NCBI GenBank assembly: GCA_034926785.1 | Contig: JAYFQU010000018.1 | Location: 58,912 to 122,911 of the forward strand | Direction of reading: 5' to 3' | DNA: 64,000 bases | Source: UBA7703 sp034926785 | Lineage (GTDB): Bacteria > Bacillota > Clostridia > Christensenellales > CAG-138 | In this document: piece by piece, positions 1-8,625 of the stretch | Numbering within the stretch: the first letter of the stretch is position 1 | Layout: each line of letters opens with the position of its first letter | Program-made: the position numbers and the translations under genes | Notes under the pieces: generated by a model | The model's input: only the letters and a program-made list of their open reading frames with translations | Databases searched by the model: none | Told to the model about the DNA's origin: nothing

Positions 1-1
1 G

Positions 2-370
2 CAAAAGCTCCCCGTGGAGCACTGCATCGCGGGAACGGACGGCTGGGCGCCCAACGCCGCCGTCTGGATGGCGCTGATGCATAAAAACGTTGCCGACGAA
101 CAGCACATGATCGCTAAGGATACCTTCGGCGGCGTAAGCCTGCCGATGCGCATCCACGAAATGCTCGGTGGTGAAGATCCGGAGGAGATCACCTTGATTG
201 GCCTCTGCACCGATATCTGCGTAATCAGCAACGCCCTGCTCGTCAAAGCGTTTTATCCCGAAGCGACGATCCTGGTGGACGCCGCCGCCTGCGCGGGAGC
301 AACGGTTGAGGGGCACCGGATCGCCCTAAGCGCAATGAAGACCTGCCATATCGACATCGTCAATGCGTGA
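2..370 (+). CDS. Nicotinamidase/isochorismatase-family cysteine hydrolase (C-terminal part)
   Basis: The reading frame is already open at the first bases, so the N-terminal part with the catalytic Asp lies outside the window. The visible 122 residues carry the family hallmarks: a VEHCIAGTDGW segment near the start, and LIGLCTDICVISNALL, where the second Cys is the expected nucleophile. Enzymes of this family hydrolyse small amides, with nicotinamide to nicotinate in NAD salvage the commonest case, or vinyl ethers such as isochorismate. VEHC-GT-GW plus TDxCV favours a nicotinamidase-like member, but the substrate is inferred. It converges with murD, and the repeat element lies just after its stop. 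Confidence 0.8.
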   Translation, partial: QKLPVEHCIAGTDGWAPNAAVWMALMHKNVADEQHMIAKDTFGGVSLPMRIHEMLGGEDPEEITLIGLCTDICVISNALLVKAFYPEATILVDAAACAGATVEGHRIALSAMKTCHIDIVNA

Positions 371-374
371 AGGA

Positions 375-412
375 ATTTTTGACAGACCAAGAGCGCCCTC
401 GCGGGCGCTCTT
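375..412. terminator. Truncated duplicate of the downstream terminator hairpin
   Basis: A GAGCGCCC-TCGC-GGGCGCTC hairpin followed by TTTT sits directly after the nicotinamidase stop. The 38 bases are an almost exact direct duplicate of 594-631, but the right arm is cut off where the repeat element begins. It probably still works as a terminator for the rightward gene. Confidence 0.7.
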
Positions 413-414
413 TT

Positions 415-601
415 AGGCCGTCAAAAAACGAGTTTTTTGACGGGGTAACCGCTCTTTGCCTCTCGTCCTCCGGACTCCGAACGGCAAAGAGTTGCGAAGA
501 AATCGCCCGATTCCGGGCGATCCGTCACGACGGCAAAGCCGCCGCAGCCGGAATCGATGGGTTAAGGGCTACGGCCCTTAACAATCCAGGGACTTTTTTG
601 A
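415..601 (+). repeat. Hairpin-rich repeat element, copy 1
   Basis: About 187 bp that recur inverted at 13896-14085 with about 14 differences counted by eye. Four hairpins can be drawn: 418-443 (CCGTCAAAAAAC with its complement), 452-460 with 483-491 (CTCTTTGCC/GGCAAAGAG), 502-521 (ATCGCCCG/CGGGCGAT) and 561-582 (GTTAAGGGC/GCCCTTAAC). Several of the differences from copy 2 fall in loops, which suggests selection on structure. No convincing protein is encoded. The ends are the sequences starting AGGCCGTC and ending TTTTTTGACA. Confidence 0.85.
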
Positions 602-637
602 CAGACCAAGAGCGCCCTCGCGGGCGCTCTTGGTCTG
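602..637. terminator. Bidirectional terminator after murD
   Basis: A perfect 16-bp stem, CAGACCAAGAGCGCCC paired with its complement around a TCGC loop, lies between the converging murD and nicotinamidase genes. Read leftward it is followed by a run of A/T matching TTTTTT on the template side. It is the full-length version of the hairpin duplicated at 375-412. Confidence 0.75.
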
Positions 638-651
638 CGCGTTTCCCTCTG

Positions 652-2016
652 TCAAAACCGATTTACGATCTCTTTAAACACCCTTCCGCGCTGTTCAAAA
701 TTATCAAACATATCCCAGCTTGCGCAAGCCGGCGAAAGCAGAACCGCATCGCCCGCTGCTGCGAGCACACGCGCGCAGGAAACCGCGTCTTCAAAGGTCC
801 CCGTCGCATGGCAATAGCCAAGATACCCCGTATCCCGCGCGGTGTCCAGAATCTTCTGCTTCGTTTCACCCAGCACAACGATGGATTTGAGCGCACTGCC
901 GTGAAAATGCTCAAATAAATCGTGGAAGTCACTGTGTTTATCATAGCCGCCGAGGATGAGCACCGTCGGCCTCGTCATTGCCTGAATCGCCTTGATTGTC
1001 GAATCCGGATTCGTTCCCTTGGAGTCGTTGATGTAGCGAACGCCGTCTACCTCGCGCACAAATTCAATGCGATGTTCCACACCGGGAAAGGTCCTTAGCG
1101 TCTCACGCACCGCGTCCGCGCCGATGCCCATCCCCAGCGCAAGGAGGCTGCTGAGCATCGCGTTTTCCAAATTATGCCCACCGGGTATTTTAATCTCCTC
1201 CGCGCGGAGGAACGGGTATTCCTCGATTTCATCCCGATAGATCACCGCGCCGTCCCGCACAAACATACCGCGCGGGACCTCTGCCTTACGTGAAAAATAG
1301 AACACCCGCGCGGGCGTCAGGCGCGCCATATCGCGCACGACCGGGTCGTCATAGTTGAGTACGGCGATGTCATCCGCCGTTTGGTGGTCGAATATCTTGC
1401 ACTTGGCGGCGATATAATTCTCCATCGAGCCGAAATGATCCAGATGATCCTCCGTGATGTTGCAAACGCCTGCCGCCCGCGCATGGAAGCGCACATTGCC
1501 TTCCAGCTGCAGTCCGGCCGTTTCCGCAACGACGACATCCCCCTCGCGCGTTTCCAGCGCATGTTCGGTAATCGGCACGCCAATATTGCCGAGCACAAAG
1601 GTGTGCCGTCCGCCCGCCTTGAAAATCTCGCCTGTGAGCGCGGTACAGGTCGTTTTCCCGTTGGTGCCGGTGATGCAGACAAACTCGGCGTGGCTATAGC
1701 GATAACCCAGTTCAATCTCGCTGATGACCTCAATTCCTTTGGCCTGCGCCTCTTTGACAAACGGAACCGTCATCGGGATAATCGGGCTGATGACGATAAG
1801 CGAAACGCCCTCAAACAGCGTCTGCGGCTCCTCTCCAAGCCGCCAGGCGACCGGAACGCCGGAAAGGCTCTCGCGAAGCCCCGGTATCTCCGTCTTTTTA
1901 TCGTTGATAATCACATCCCAACCGACGCTTGTGAGGAGTTTTGCCGCGCCGACGCCACTTTTTGCCATGCCGATAATCAGCGCTTTTTTGCGTTGTGATT
2001 CGCTTTGTTGTTCCAT
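652..2016 (-). CDS. murD: UDP-N-acetylmuramoylalanine--D-glutamate ligase
   Basis: Cytoplasmic Mur ligase that adds D-glutamate to UDP-MurNAc-L-Ala with ATP. The 454 residues show the P-loop GTNGKTT (117-123), GNIG, a retained carbamylation-type Lys (K205 in IAAKCKIF), the domain-3 motif NDSKGTNPD and the terminal LSPACASWDMF. The normally near-invariant ELSSFQLE is replaced by ETAGLQLE (165-172) and SPGI/V by SPII, so the substrate-side contacts differ from textbook MurD. It is the last gene of the leftward cluster, 50 bp after mraY. ftsW and murG, which usually follow murD, are absent here. The family call is secure; full activity is not. Confidence 0.92.
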   Translation of the reverse strand: MEQQSESQRKKALIIGMAKSGVGAAKLLTSVGWDVIINDKKTEIPGLRESLSGVPVAWRLGEEPQTLFEGVSLIVISPIIPMTVPFVKEAQAKGIEVISEIELGYRYSHAEFVCITGTNGKTTCTALTGEIFKAGGRHTFVLGNIGVPITEHALETREGDVVVAETAGLQLEGNVRFHARAAGVCNITEDHLDHFGSMENYIAAKCKIFDHQTADDIAVLNYDDPVVRDMARLTPARVFYFSRKAEVPRGMFVRDGAVIYRDEIEEYPFLRAEEIKIPGGHNLENAMLSSLLALGMGIGADAVRETLRTFPGVEHRIEFVREVDGVRYINDSKGTNPDSTIKAIQAMTRPTVLILGGYDKHSDFHDLFEHFHGSALKSIVVLGETKQKILDTARDTGYLGYCHATGTFEDAVSCARVLAAAGDAVLLSPACASWDMFDNFEQRGRVFKEIVNRF

Positions 2017-2066
2017 GTTTGGTTGTAGCCTCCAAAAACACCTGCATAATAGGCAGGATCATTCGA

Positions 2067-3101
2067 TTATTTTAAATAGAGCAGCAGGCATACCGCCGAG
2101 AGCGCCGCCGTAAATATGGTATACATCGAGACGATTCGCGGCGCGGCCTGTCCGGATAGCTCAAAGTGACGGTGTAGCGGCGCGGCGCGAAAGAGTCTTC
2201 TGCCGTCTTCCCGCTTGAGGCTGACCGCCTGCAGAACCACGGAGATCATGGTCAGCGTAAAGCCGAATCCCATCAACGGAAGAATGAGAAATGAGCGGCT
2301 CAAAATCGCGATCATCGCGACCGCGCCACCAAGCGCAAGCGACCCGGTTGACCCGGCCTGCAGACGCGCAGGGTAGGTATTATATCGTAAAAATCCGATG
2401 CCGGCCCCTCCGACCGCCGCGGCAAACACCGCGCCGCCTTCGAGATTACCGCCCAGCAAAAACTCTCCGGTTTGATTGGCCGCCCTCGCCAGCGCGGCAA
2501 AGATGGCAACCATAAAAAGAGAATAAACCGCGCTCAAGCCCGTCACAAGGCCATCCATATCGTCCATCCTTTGCGCTGCATTGGTCTGCAGCAGGATGGT
2601 GATGATCACAAGCGGCACATACCAAAACCCCAAATCCCATTCACCGCCGGAGAGCGGCAGCTGAATCGCCGAGCCGATCAGAGGCGAGCGGTATGCCCAG
2701 ACCGCTACAACGAGAGCGACGATAAACTCCACAAAGAGTTTTTGATATTCACGCAATCCAACTGATTCGTTGCCGCGTACCCTGATAAAATCGTCTACGA
2801 ATCCCAGCACACCGAGCGCAACCGTCGCAACCACCGCCGGCAGAGCAAACTCCATGCCATCCAGGCCGAAGATAAGCGGTGCTACCGAAATTGCGAGCAA
2901 CACAAACAGCCCCCCCATGGTTGGCACAGGGGCTTTTTGCGGCACAGGCTGTTTCTTTTTTTGCGAAATCGGCGGTTCCGGCTCCGGCATGATCTCCCGT
3001 TGCTGTGCGGGCTTCAGCCGTTGCAGCAACGGCAGCAGAAGCGGGCCGAGCAGCCAGACAATCGCAAATGCCGTCAACGCGGTTAGAACAATTTGAAACA
3101 T
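2067..3101 (-). CDS. mraY: MraY-like phospho-MurNAc-pentapeptide transferase with altered active site
   Basis: Polytopic membrane protein of 344 residues, starting at MFQIVLTAL, of the family that makes lipid I from UDP-MurNAc-pentapeptide and undecaprenyl phosphate. Retained are PTMGG (60-64), the DD pair (103-104), D180 and D183, GL-EYQKL, and TGSLALGG. The usual NxxNLTDGLDG region reads NAAQRMDDMDG, the Asp of the MGDTGSL motif is Ser251, and the HHH motif reads HRH (310-312). The cytoplasmic segment that is normally REDGPxxHxxK is a Pro/Glu/Lys-rich stretch. The replacement of the third catalytic Asp was checked on the bases (tca codon). It may be a divergent or inactive MraY, or a related transferase. 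Confidence 0.85.
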   Translation of the reverse strand: MFQIVLTALTAFAIVWLLGPLLLPLLQRLKPAQQREIMPEPEPPISQKKKQPVPQKAPVPTMGGLFVLLAISVAPLIFGLDGMEFALPAVVATVALGVLGFVDDFIRVRGNESVGLREYQKLFVEFIVALVVAVWAYRSPLIGSAIQLPLSGGEWDLGFWYVPLVIITILLQTNAAQRMDDMDGLVTGLSAVYSLFMVAIFAALARAANQTGEFLLGGNLEGGAVFAAAVGGAGIGFLRYNTYPARLQAGSTGSLALGGAVAMIAILSRSFLILPLMGFGFTLTMISVVLQAVSLKREDGRRLFRAAPLHRHFELSGQAAPRIVSMYTIFTAALSAVCLLLYLK

Positions 3102-3171
3102 ATCGGTATTATACCCCCGAAAACCGGCGCCGGACAATCCCCTTTTCGCCTAGGCTGCCGTCTGAACGCAC

Positions 3172-3223
3172 AAAACCCGCATTTTTCGCGACACGGAATC
3201 CACCGCGCGGTCAAAATGCGGGT
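3172..3223 (-). terminator. Hairpin between murE and mraY
   Basis: ACCCGCATTTT (3175-3185) pairs perfectly with AAAATGCGGGT (3213-3223) around a 27-base loop. Read leftward the stem is followed by TTTTG. It lies in the roughly 140-bp gap where murF is normally found, and could attenuate or end transcription coming from murE. Confidence 0.5.
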
Positions 3224-3240
3224 CTGTTGCAAAGTTTGCG

Positions 3241-4674
3241 TTACAGCTCGGCGAGCAGTTCTTCGACGATCTCTTTGTCGTCAAAGTGATACTTCGTGCC
3301 GTTGATCTCCTGATAGTTCTCATGCCCTTTTCCGGCAATCATGATCACGTCGTCGTTCTGCGCAATGGAAATCGCATACCGAATCGCTTCTTTACGGTTT
3401 TCGATGACGGTATATTTCGTTCCGCTGCGTTTCATGCCATCCTCGATGGATTCGATGATCGCCATTGGATCTTCCGTGCGCGGATTGTCGCTTGTGATGA
3501 CCGCAAACTCAGAAAACCGGCCCGCAATCTCGCCCATGATGGGCCGCTTCGCGCGATCGCGATCGCCGCCGCAGCCAAAGACGCAGATGACGCGCCCTTT
3601 TGCAAACTGCTGCACGGTCTTGAGCACGTTTTCCAATGCATCCGGCGTATGCGCATAGTCCACAAACACCGAGAACCCGCGATTTGTCTTGACCGGCTCC
3701 AGGCGCCCGGATACGCTGGTTAGCGATTCCAACCCCGCTTTGATGGCGCTGAGCTTGATGCCGATTGCGAGCGCCATACCCGCCGCCCCCATCGCATTAA
3801 AGACCGAGAACAGGCCGGGGATGGGCAGATTCATAAGCACTTCGCCATCGGGCGTATGCAGATCAAACCGTACGCCGTCGGTCGTGATGTCGATGTCCGT
3901 CGCGGAGATATCCGCGCGATCCCGCACGCCGAAGGTAAGAATCGGAATCGACAGCCCTTCCATAATGCGGGAGGAATATGGATCGTCCACGTTAACAACC
4001 GCTTTTTTACTGTTGAGAAACAGGATTTTTTTCGCGGCCAGATAATTATCAAAGGATTTATGATAATCCAGATGATCCTGCGTCAGATTGGTAAAAAGGC
4101 CAACGTCAAACTTGATTCCATGCACGCGGTATTGTTCCAGCGCGTGGGAGCTCGTCTCCATCACCACGAGATCGACGTGCGCGTCCGCCATCATGCGCAG
4201 AATGCGGAAGAGATCGACCGATTCCGGCGTCGTGCGGTCGGTATGAATGCTCTCGTTGCCAATCAGGTTTCGAATGGTGCCGATGACGCCGACCTTTTTA
4301 CCCGCCTGTTCGGCGATCGCCTTGACCATGTAGGTCGTGGTCGTCTTGCCGTTCGTTCCGGTCACGCCGAGCATCATCATCTCCCGTTGCGGATATCCAT
4401 AGAATGCCGCTGCCATCTCGGCCATCGCCTTACGCGCGTTTTTCACCACAATCTGCGGCGCGGCAATCGGCAGCTCGCGCTCGACCAGCAGCGCCGCCGC
4501 GCCGTTTTGAAGGGCGCCCTCGGCAAACGTATGCCCGTCCAGCAATGAGCCGACAATGCAGCAGAACATGCTGCCCTTTTTCACTTTACGCGAGTCGTAT
4601 TCGATGGAGACGATATCCGTGTCCTCGCCTTCATAGCGCAAACCGGACGCCATGGCCAGTTCCGAAAGCAGCAT
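3241..4674 (-). CDS. murE: UDP-MurNAc-L-Ala-D-Glu:meso-diaminopimelate ligase
   Basis: Adds the third amino acid of the peptidoglycan stem with ATP in the cytoplasm. The start at MLLSELAMASG is chosen because GGGAGG lies eight bases upstream; a longer open frame upstream has no support. Visible motifs are GVTGTNGKTTTT (P-loop), ETSSHAL, TNLTQDHLDYH, the Lys in LAAKK that is carbamylated in the family, GRLEPV, YAHTPDAL, and SDNPRTEDP. DNPR is the signature of diaminopimelate-type enzymes as opposed to lysine-type. GKGHENYQE closes the protein. In contrast to its neighbours mraY and pbp, no catalytic residue looks lost. Confidence 0.95.
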   Translation of the reverse strand: MLLSELAMASGLRYEGEDTDIVSIEYDSRKVKKGSMFCCIVGSLLDGHTFAEGALQNGAAALLVERELPIAAPQIVVKNARKAMAEMAAAFYGYPQREMMMLGVTGTNGKTTTTYMVKAIAEQAGKKVGVIGTIRNLIGNESIHTDRTTPESVDLFRILRMMADAHVDLVVMETSSHALEQYRVHGIKFDVGLFTNLTQDHLDYHKSFDNYLAAKKILFLNSKKAVVNVDDPYSSRIMEGLSIPILTFGVRDRADISATDIDITTDGVRFDLHTPDGEVLMNLPIPGLFSVFNAMGAAGMALAIGIKLSAIKAGLESLTSVSGRLEPVKTNRGFSVFVDYAHTPDALENVLKTVQQFAKGRVICVFGCGGDRDRAKRPIMGEIAGRFSEFAVITSDNPRTEDPMAIIESIEDGMKRSGTKYTVIENRKEAIRYAISIAQNDDVIMIAGKGHENYQEINGTKYHFDDKEIVEELLAEL

Positions 4675-4780
4675 CTGGAAACCTCCCGCTGCGCGGCCTT
4701 TGCCGCGCTGTTTCAAAATATAGATTCCATCCGTTTTGCATGTGCATGGCAAAACAAAATTAGTTCACCCGGTAGTGCCG

Positions 4781-6997
4781 TTATTGATCCGGTTCCGGCG
4801 TAACCTCCGGCTTCGCGGTTGTGCCCGGTTCCGGCGTCGGCGAGGGCGACGGCGACGGGAATGTGATGTAAATCGTCGTCCCCGGATCGACCAGCGTTCC
4901 CTCCTCAACAGACTGCGTATCGATCAGGCCCGTGCACTGGGACTTATCAAAGCTCAGCAGCAGCCCGAGTTCCGCCAATCTATCGAACGCATCCTGCCTG
5001 CGCTTGCCAATGAGGTTCGGCACGGCTACCTGCGGCTTGTAGAGCTTGTCGTCGTTAAACGTCGTCATATTCGTGTAGAGGATGACGATGGAGCCCGAAG
5101 GCGCGACCTCTTTCCCCGCCGGGAACTGGGAAACAACCAATGCCGTATCTTCGCTCGGCACCGCATAGGCTTTAAAGCCCGCCTGTCCCAGCGTGTAAAC
5201 CGCGTCCTTTGCCGTCATACCAACAATGTCCGGAACCGTCCCCGTCTTTGTTGTCAGATCCGGCAAAATCCCATAATACTGCACCAGGTCGGAAAAGATT
5301 TTCGAAACCCAATACCCTCCGATGCTGCTGGCTTCCATATAGGGCACCTGCGGTTCATCGATTACAATCATGCAGACCAACTGCGGATCGTTGGCGGGCA
5401 AAAATCCGATATAGCTGGCCACAACGCGCGTACGGGACGGCGTCACGCCATCCTCCTCAAACTTTCTGGAAACGCCGGTGACCCCCCCCATCGAATAGTT
5501 GAGCACCTGGCCGTTATTCGCATTTCCGCTCTTTGCGGCAGACTCAAGCAGGGTGCGCATTGTTTGGGAGGTTGCGGAGCTGATCACGCGGCGCAGAATA
5601 GTCGGCTCGTTATCGAGGATGACCGTCCCATCGGTCGCGGTAATCTGATCCACCACATAGGGCTGCATCAACGTCCCGCCGTTGATGACCGCGCAGAAAG
5701 CGTTGGCCATCTGGATCGCTGTGGTCGTGATGTTCTCGCCAAAGGAAATCTTCGCCAAATCGCTCTCGCGAATGTATTTCCGGTGGATAACCTCACCGGT
5801 GTCCTCGCTGGGCATGCCGCAGTTTGTCTTCTCGTTGAACCCAAACGCGTAGATATAGTCATAAAACTTGTCTACACCGGTTGCGATCGCCATATCCATC
5901 ATTGCGACATTGCAGGAATTTCCCAGCGCCTCAGCCAGTGTTTCGTTTCCGTGGCCGCTGGTATTCCAGCAGCGAACCTTCTCCAAACGGAAAATACGCG
6001 AGCCCGAACACTTAAAGGTGCTGTCCTGTATCGTCGCGCCGGCATCCAGCGCCGCCGCCGTGGTAATCATATCAAACATCGATCCCGCTTCGTAGGTGTC
6101 CGTCACGATTCGCGCGCGAGACATCGACATGAGCTCGGTAACCATATCGCGGGGCGGGCTGTTCAAGTCAAAGGAAGGATACGTTGAAATCGCCAGTATT
6201 TCGCCCGTCTTCGGGTCCATGACCAGGCCGGACACAGTGGTTGCACGGTTGAGCTCATAACACTGCTGCAGATACTTCTCCAGATAGCTCTGTATGACAG
6301 AGTCCGCAGTCAGACTCATGTTGTAGCCTTCCGTCGGCGCAATATAGCTTTCCTCGCCATAGGAGAGCGGATTGTTTTTGCGGTCCACCTCTATGACCAG
6401 CCGGCCCGCAACGCCGGCCAAATAGCTGTTATACTCCGCCTCCAGCCCCGTTTGTCCCTCTGTCTCAATGCCGGTGAACCCGATGAGCTGCGTAAAGAGC
6501 TGTCCAAACGGATAGTAGCGCTTCATGTCGGTGGTGTAGGTGATTCCGTTGCCAAGCTGGAGCGCCTCCAGCTGGTCGATCACAGAACTCTCCACCTGCC
6601 GTTTGAGCTGCACCTGCAATCTCAGTTTACCGGTTTCGGGAGCGGGCGAGATACGCTCTAAAACATAGTCGTAGTCCAATCCGAGAATATCGGAAACCTC
6701 GGTCGCAACGCGGACGCGGTCGTCCGCAGCAATTGCGGGCGGGTTTGCAAGAACGCGATAAGCCGTTCCGCTCTGGGCAAGAACGAGACCGTTTCGGTCT
6801 GCAATCTTACCGCGCTGCGCGGCCAGGTTCTGGCGTCTGGTCCACTGCGTTTTCGCCTTGGCCTGCAGCTCCGGCCCCTGAATGATCATAACCTGCGCCA
6901 GCCGAAGGGCGAGCAACAGCATCAGAAGGCCTGCGAAAACCATCAGAAGTACGAGTTTGCGTTTAATCTTCGGCGCGGGGGCCGTCGTCTTAGCCAT
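4781..6997 (-). CDS. FtsI/SpoVD-like class B penicillin-binding protein lacking catalytic lysines
   Basis: 738 residues: a cytoplasmic start, one membrane helix (14-37), a dimerisation domain (RGKIADRNGLVLA at 62), a transpeptidase fold (about 250-575), two PASTA repeats (about 586-720) and a Pro/Thr-rich tail. Position and layout match SpoVD/FtsI, which cross-link septal or spore peptidoglycan. The active-site SxxK reads SMFD (306-309), and the KTG box reads VTG (506-508, in MGGVTGVSRK). SCN (361-363) is kept. The gat and gtc codons were checked on the bases. Acylation should therefore be impossible by the usual mechanism. A structural or regulatory role is inferred. Confidence 0.9.
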   Translation of the reverse strand: MAKTTAPAPKIKRKLVLLMVFAGLLMLLLALRLAQVMIIQGPELQAKAKTQWTRRQNLAAQRGKIADRNGLVLAQSGTAYRVLANPPAIAADDRVRVATEVSDILGLDYDYVLERISPAPETGKLRLQVQLKRQVESSVIDQLEALQLGNGITYTTDMKRYYPFGQLFTQLIGFTGIETEGQTGLEAEYNSYLAGVAGRLVIEVDRKNNPLSYGEESYIAPTEGYNMSLTADSVIQSYLEKYLQQCYELNRATTVSGLVMDPKTGEILAISTYPSFDLNSPPRDMVTELMSMSRARIVTDTYEAGSMFDMITTAAALDAGATIQDSTFKCSGSRIFRLEKVRCWNTSGHGNETLAEALGNSCNVAMMDMAIATGVDKFYDYIYAFGFNEKTNCGMPSEDTGEVIHRKYIRESDLAKISFGENITTTAIQMANAFCAVINGGTLMQPYVVDQITATDGTVILDNEPTILRRVISSATSQTMRTLLESAAKSGNANNGQVLNYSMGGVTGVSRKFEEDGVTPSRTRVVASYIGFLPANDPQLVCMIVIDEPQVPYMEASSIGGYWVSKIFSDLVQYYGILPDLTTKTGTVPDIVGMTAKDAVYTLGQAGFKAYAVPSEDTALVVSQFPAGKEVAPSGSIVILYTNMTTFNDDKLYKPQVAVPNLIGKRRQDAFDRLAELGLLLSFDKSQCTGLIDTQSVEEGTLVDPGTTIYITFPSPSPSPTPEPGTTAKPEVTPEPDQ

Positions 6998-7020
6998 TGG
7001 TCAATCGTCCTTTCGTAAGA

Positions 7021-7632
7021 TCAACCGCCCGCAGACGGTTGTACCCCCCCGTCCGTTGCCGCCGGATTCGGTTCCGGCGTCGTCGCCGGCGCCTCCGGCG
7101 TGTTGGGCAATGGCGTCCCGGGTGTTCCGGCTGCGCCGCTGTCGGTGACTGCCGGCGTACTGTTGCTAAAAGGCAGCGGATCGCCGATTTTTACATATTG
7201 ATTCTTCTCCGGATATTGCATGCCGTAGGCCTCGGCAACCTTTTGCGCATCCTGAATGGTTACCGCGCACTCAATCTGGACATCCAGCTCGTTAATACGG
7301 AGGTTTGTGAGCTCGATTTCATTGTTAAGCGCGTTGATGTCCGCATATGCGCGCGAAATACGTTCATATCCCGCCAGCGTGAAGAGCACCATGCCGGAGA
7401 GTAAAAAACCGCTGATGATCAGTCCCACGCGCCCTAACGAGGTAATCTTCGTCTTTTCAACGCGAACCCCCGGCTCGCGGGAGCTTCGCGGTTTGGTCTG
7501 CACGCGCTCGGTCCTCTCCGTGGCGCCAGCGTATTCATCCTTATTTGGAATGTTTAACCGAGTCGTCGGCGATTTTCCTTTTTTGCGGTCTTCTTCGAAG
7601 CGAATGTCCAACGTTAATTCCCTTCCAATCAA
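7021..7632 (-). CDS. ftsL: FtsL-like septum protein
   Basis: 203 residues with the FtsL plan: a charged cytoplasmic N-terminus of about 70 residues, one membrane helix (LGRVGLIISGFLLSGMVLF), then a coiled coil (INALNNEIELTNLRINELD) and the typical EAYGMQYPEKNQYVKIG segment. A long Pro/Thr/Gly-rich extracellular tail follows, longer than in usual FtsL. FtsL bridges FtsB/DivIC to the septal synthase. Its position between rsmH and the penicillin-binding protein is canonical. The family evolves fast in sequence, so the call rests on layout plus position. Confidence 0.8.
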   Translation of the reverse strand: MIGRELTLDIRFEEDRKKGKSPTTRLNIPNKDEYAGATERTERVQTKPRSSREPGVRVEKTKITSLGRVGLIISGFLLSGMVLFTLAGYERISRAYADINALNNEIELTNLRINELDVQIECAVTIQDAQKVAEAYGMQYPEKNQYVKIGDPLPFSNSTPAVTDSGAAGTPGTPLPNTPEAPATTPEPNPAATDGGVQPSAGG

Positions 7633-7683
7633 GCGAAAATTCCGCTCACCGGCGCGACACCGACACCCGGGCGCATCGTTTCG

Positions 7684-8625
7684 CTAGATCTTTTCGATGC
7701 AGCGGAGCTTTGCGCTGGTCGAGCGGGAGTTACGCGCTTCCTCCTCGTCGGAGGCGGTCAGCGGTTTCTTGGTGAGGATTTTTGCCTTCGGCTCCTTTCC
7801 GCAGATACAGATAGGAGCGGATGGCGGGCATGTGCAGGGATTCTCAAATCTGCGAAACGCCTGCTTGACGATGCGATCCTCCAGTGAATGAAATGTAATT
7901 ATACACAGTCTTCCGCCTTTTTGCAACAGATCGCAGGCCTGCTCCACCGCCTGGTCCAACCCGCTAAGCTCGCTGTTAACCTCGATGCGAAGTGCCTGAA
8001 ATGTGCGCCGCGCGGGGTGTTGCGGCTCGTTTCGATATTTAGCGGGGATGGCGTCGCGTACGATTTGCGCCAATTGCAGGGTGGTCTCAATAGGAGATTG
8101 TTCACGCGCGCGACAAATTCGCTCCGCAATTCTACGGCTGAAACGCTCCTCGCCGTAGGTCCAGATCACCCGTGCCAACTCCTCTTCACGGTAGGTGTTA
8201 ACCACCTCCCGCGCGGAGAGCGAGGCTTGCTGATCCATACGCATATCCAGCGGCGCTTCCGATTTATAGGAAAACCCCCGCTCCTGGGTATCCAGTTGAT
8301 GGCTGGAAACGCCAAGGTCGAGTAGAATTCCGTTGACCTCGCTTACGCCAATTTCGGCAAGCAGCGAGCGCATATCAAAAAAGTTGCCGTGCAACGCGGT
8401 AAAACGGCAGCCAAACGCGGACAGCCGATCCCCCGCCGCGTGCACGGCTTCCCAGTCCCTGTCAATTCCAATGAGCCGCCCCGTCTCGGGCAGTCGGGTT
8501 AGAACCGCCTCGGCATGTCCTCCGCCGCCGAGCGTTCCATCTACGAAGATACCGCCGCGCGCGGGGGCCAGCAGCTCCAGCGTTTCGTCCAGCAGTACCG
8601 GTATGTGCGAAAACTGTCCGTTCAT
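7684..8625 (-). CDS. rsmH: 16S rRNA (cytosine1402-N4)-methyltransferase
   Basis: RsmH (MraW) methylates C1402 of 16S rRNA with S-adenosylmethionine. The 313 residues begin with the family signature HIPVLLDETLELL and carry FVDGTLGGGGHA (SAM loop), GIDRD, ILLDLGVSSHQLD, RGFSY, PLDMRMD, ARRTFQALRIEVN and ITFHSLEDRIVK. Near the C-terminus CTCPPSAPICICG is a Cys cluster common in Gram-positive RsmH. Its start overlaps the mraZ stop by four bases (ATGA), implying coupled translation. Confidence 0.97.
   Translation of the reverse strand: MNGQFSHIPVLLDETLELLAPARGGIFVDGTLGGGGHAEAVLTRLPETGRLIGIDRDWEAVHAAGDRLSAFGCRFTALHGNFFDMRSLLAEIGVSEVNGILLDLGVSSHQLDTQERGFSYKSEAPLDMRMDQQASLSAREVVNTYREEELARVIWTYGEERFSRRIAERICRAREQSPIETTLQLAQIVRDAIPAKYRNEPQHPARRTFQALRIEVNSELSGLDQAVEQACDLLQKGGRLCIITFHSLEDRIVKQAFRRFENPCTCPPSAPICICGKEPKAKILTKKPLTASDEEEARNSRSTSAKLRCIEKI

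Noticed and set aside
4736..6187. 483-residue frame opposite the penicillin-binding protein
   Set aside because: Shadow frame; His/Arg-rich, no binding site, and the other strand is clearly coding.
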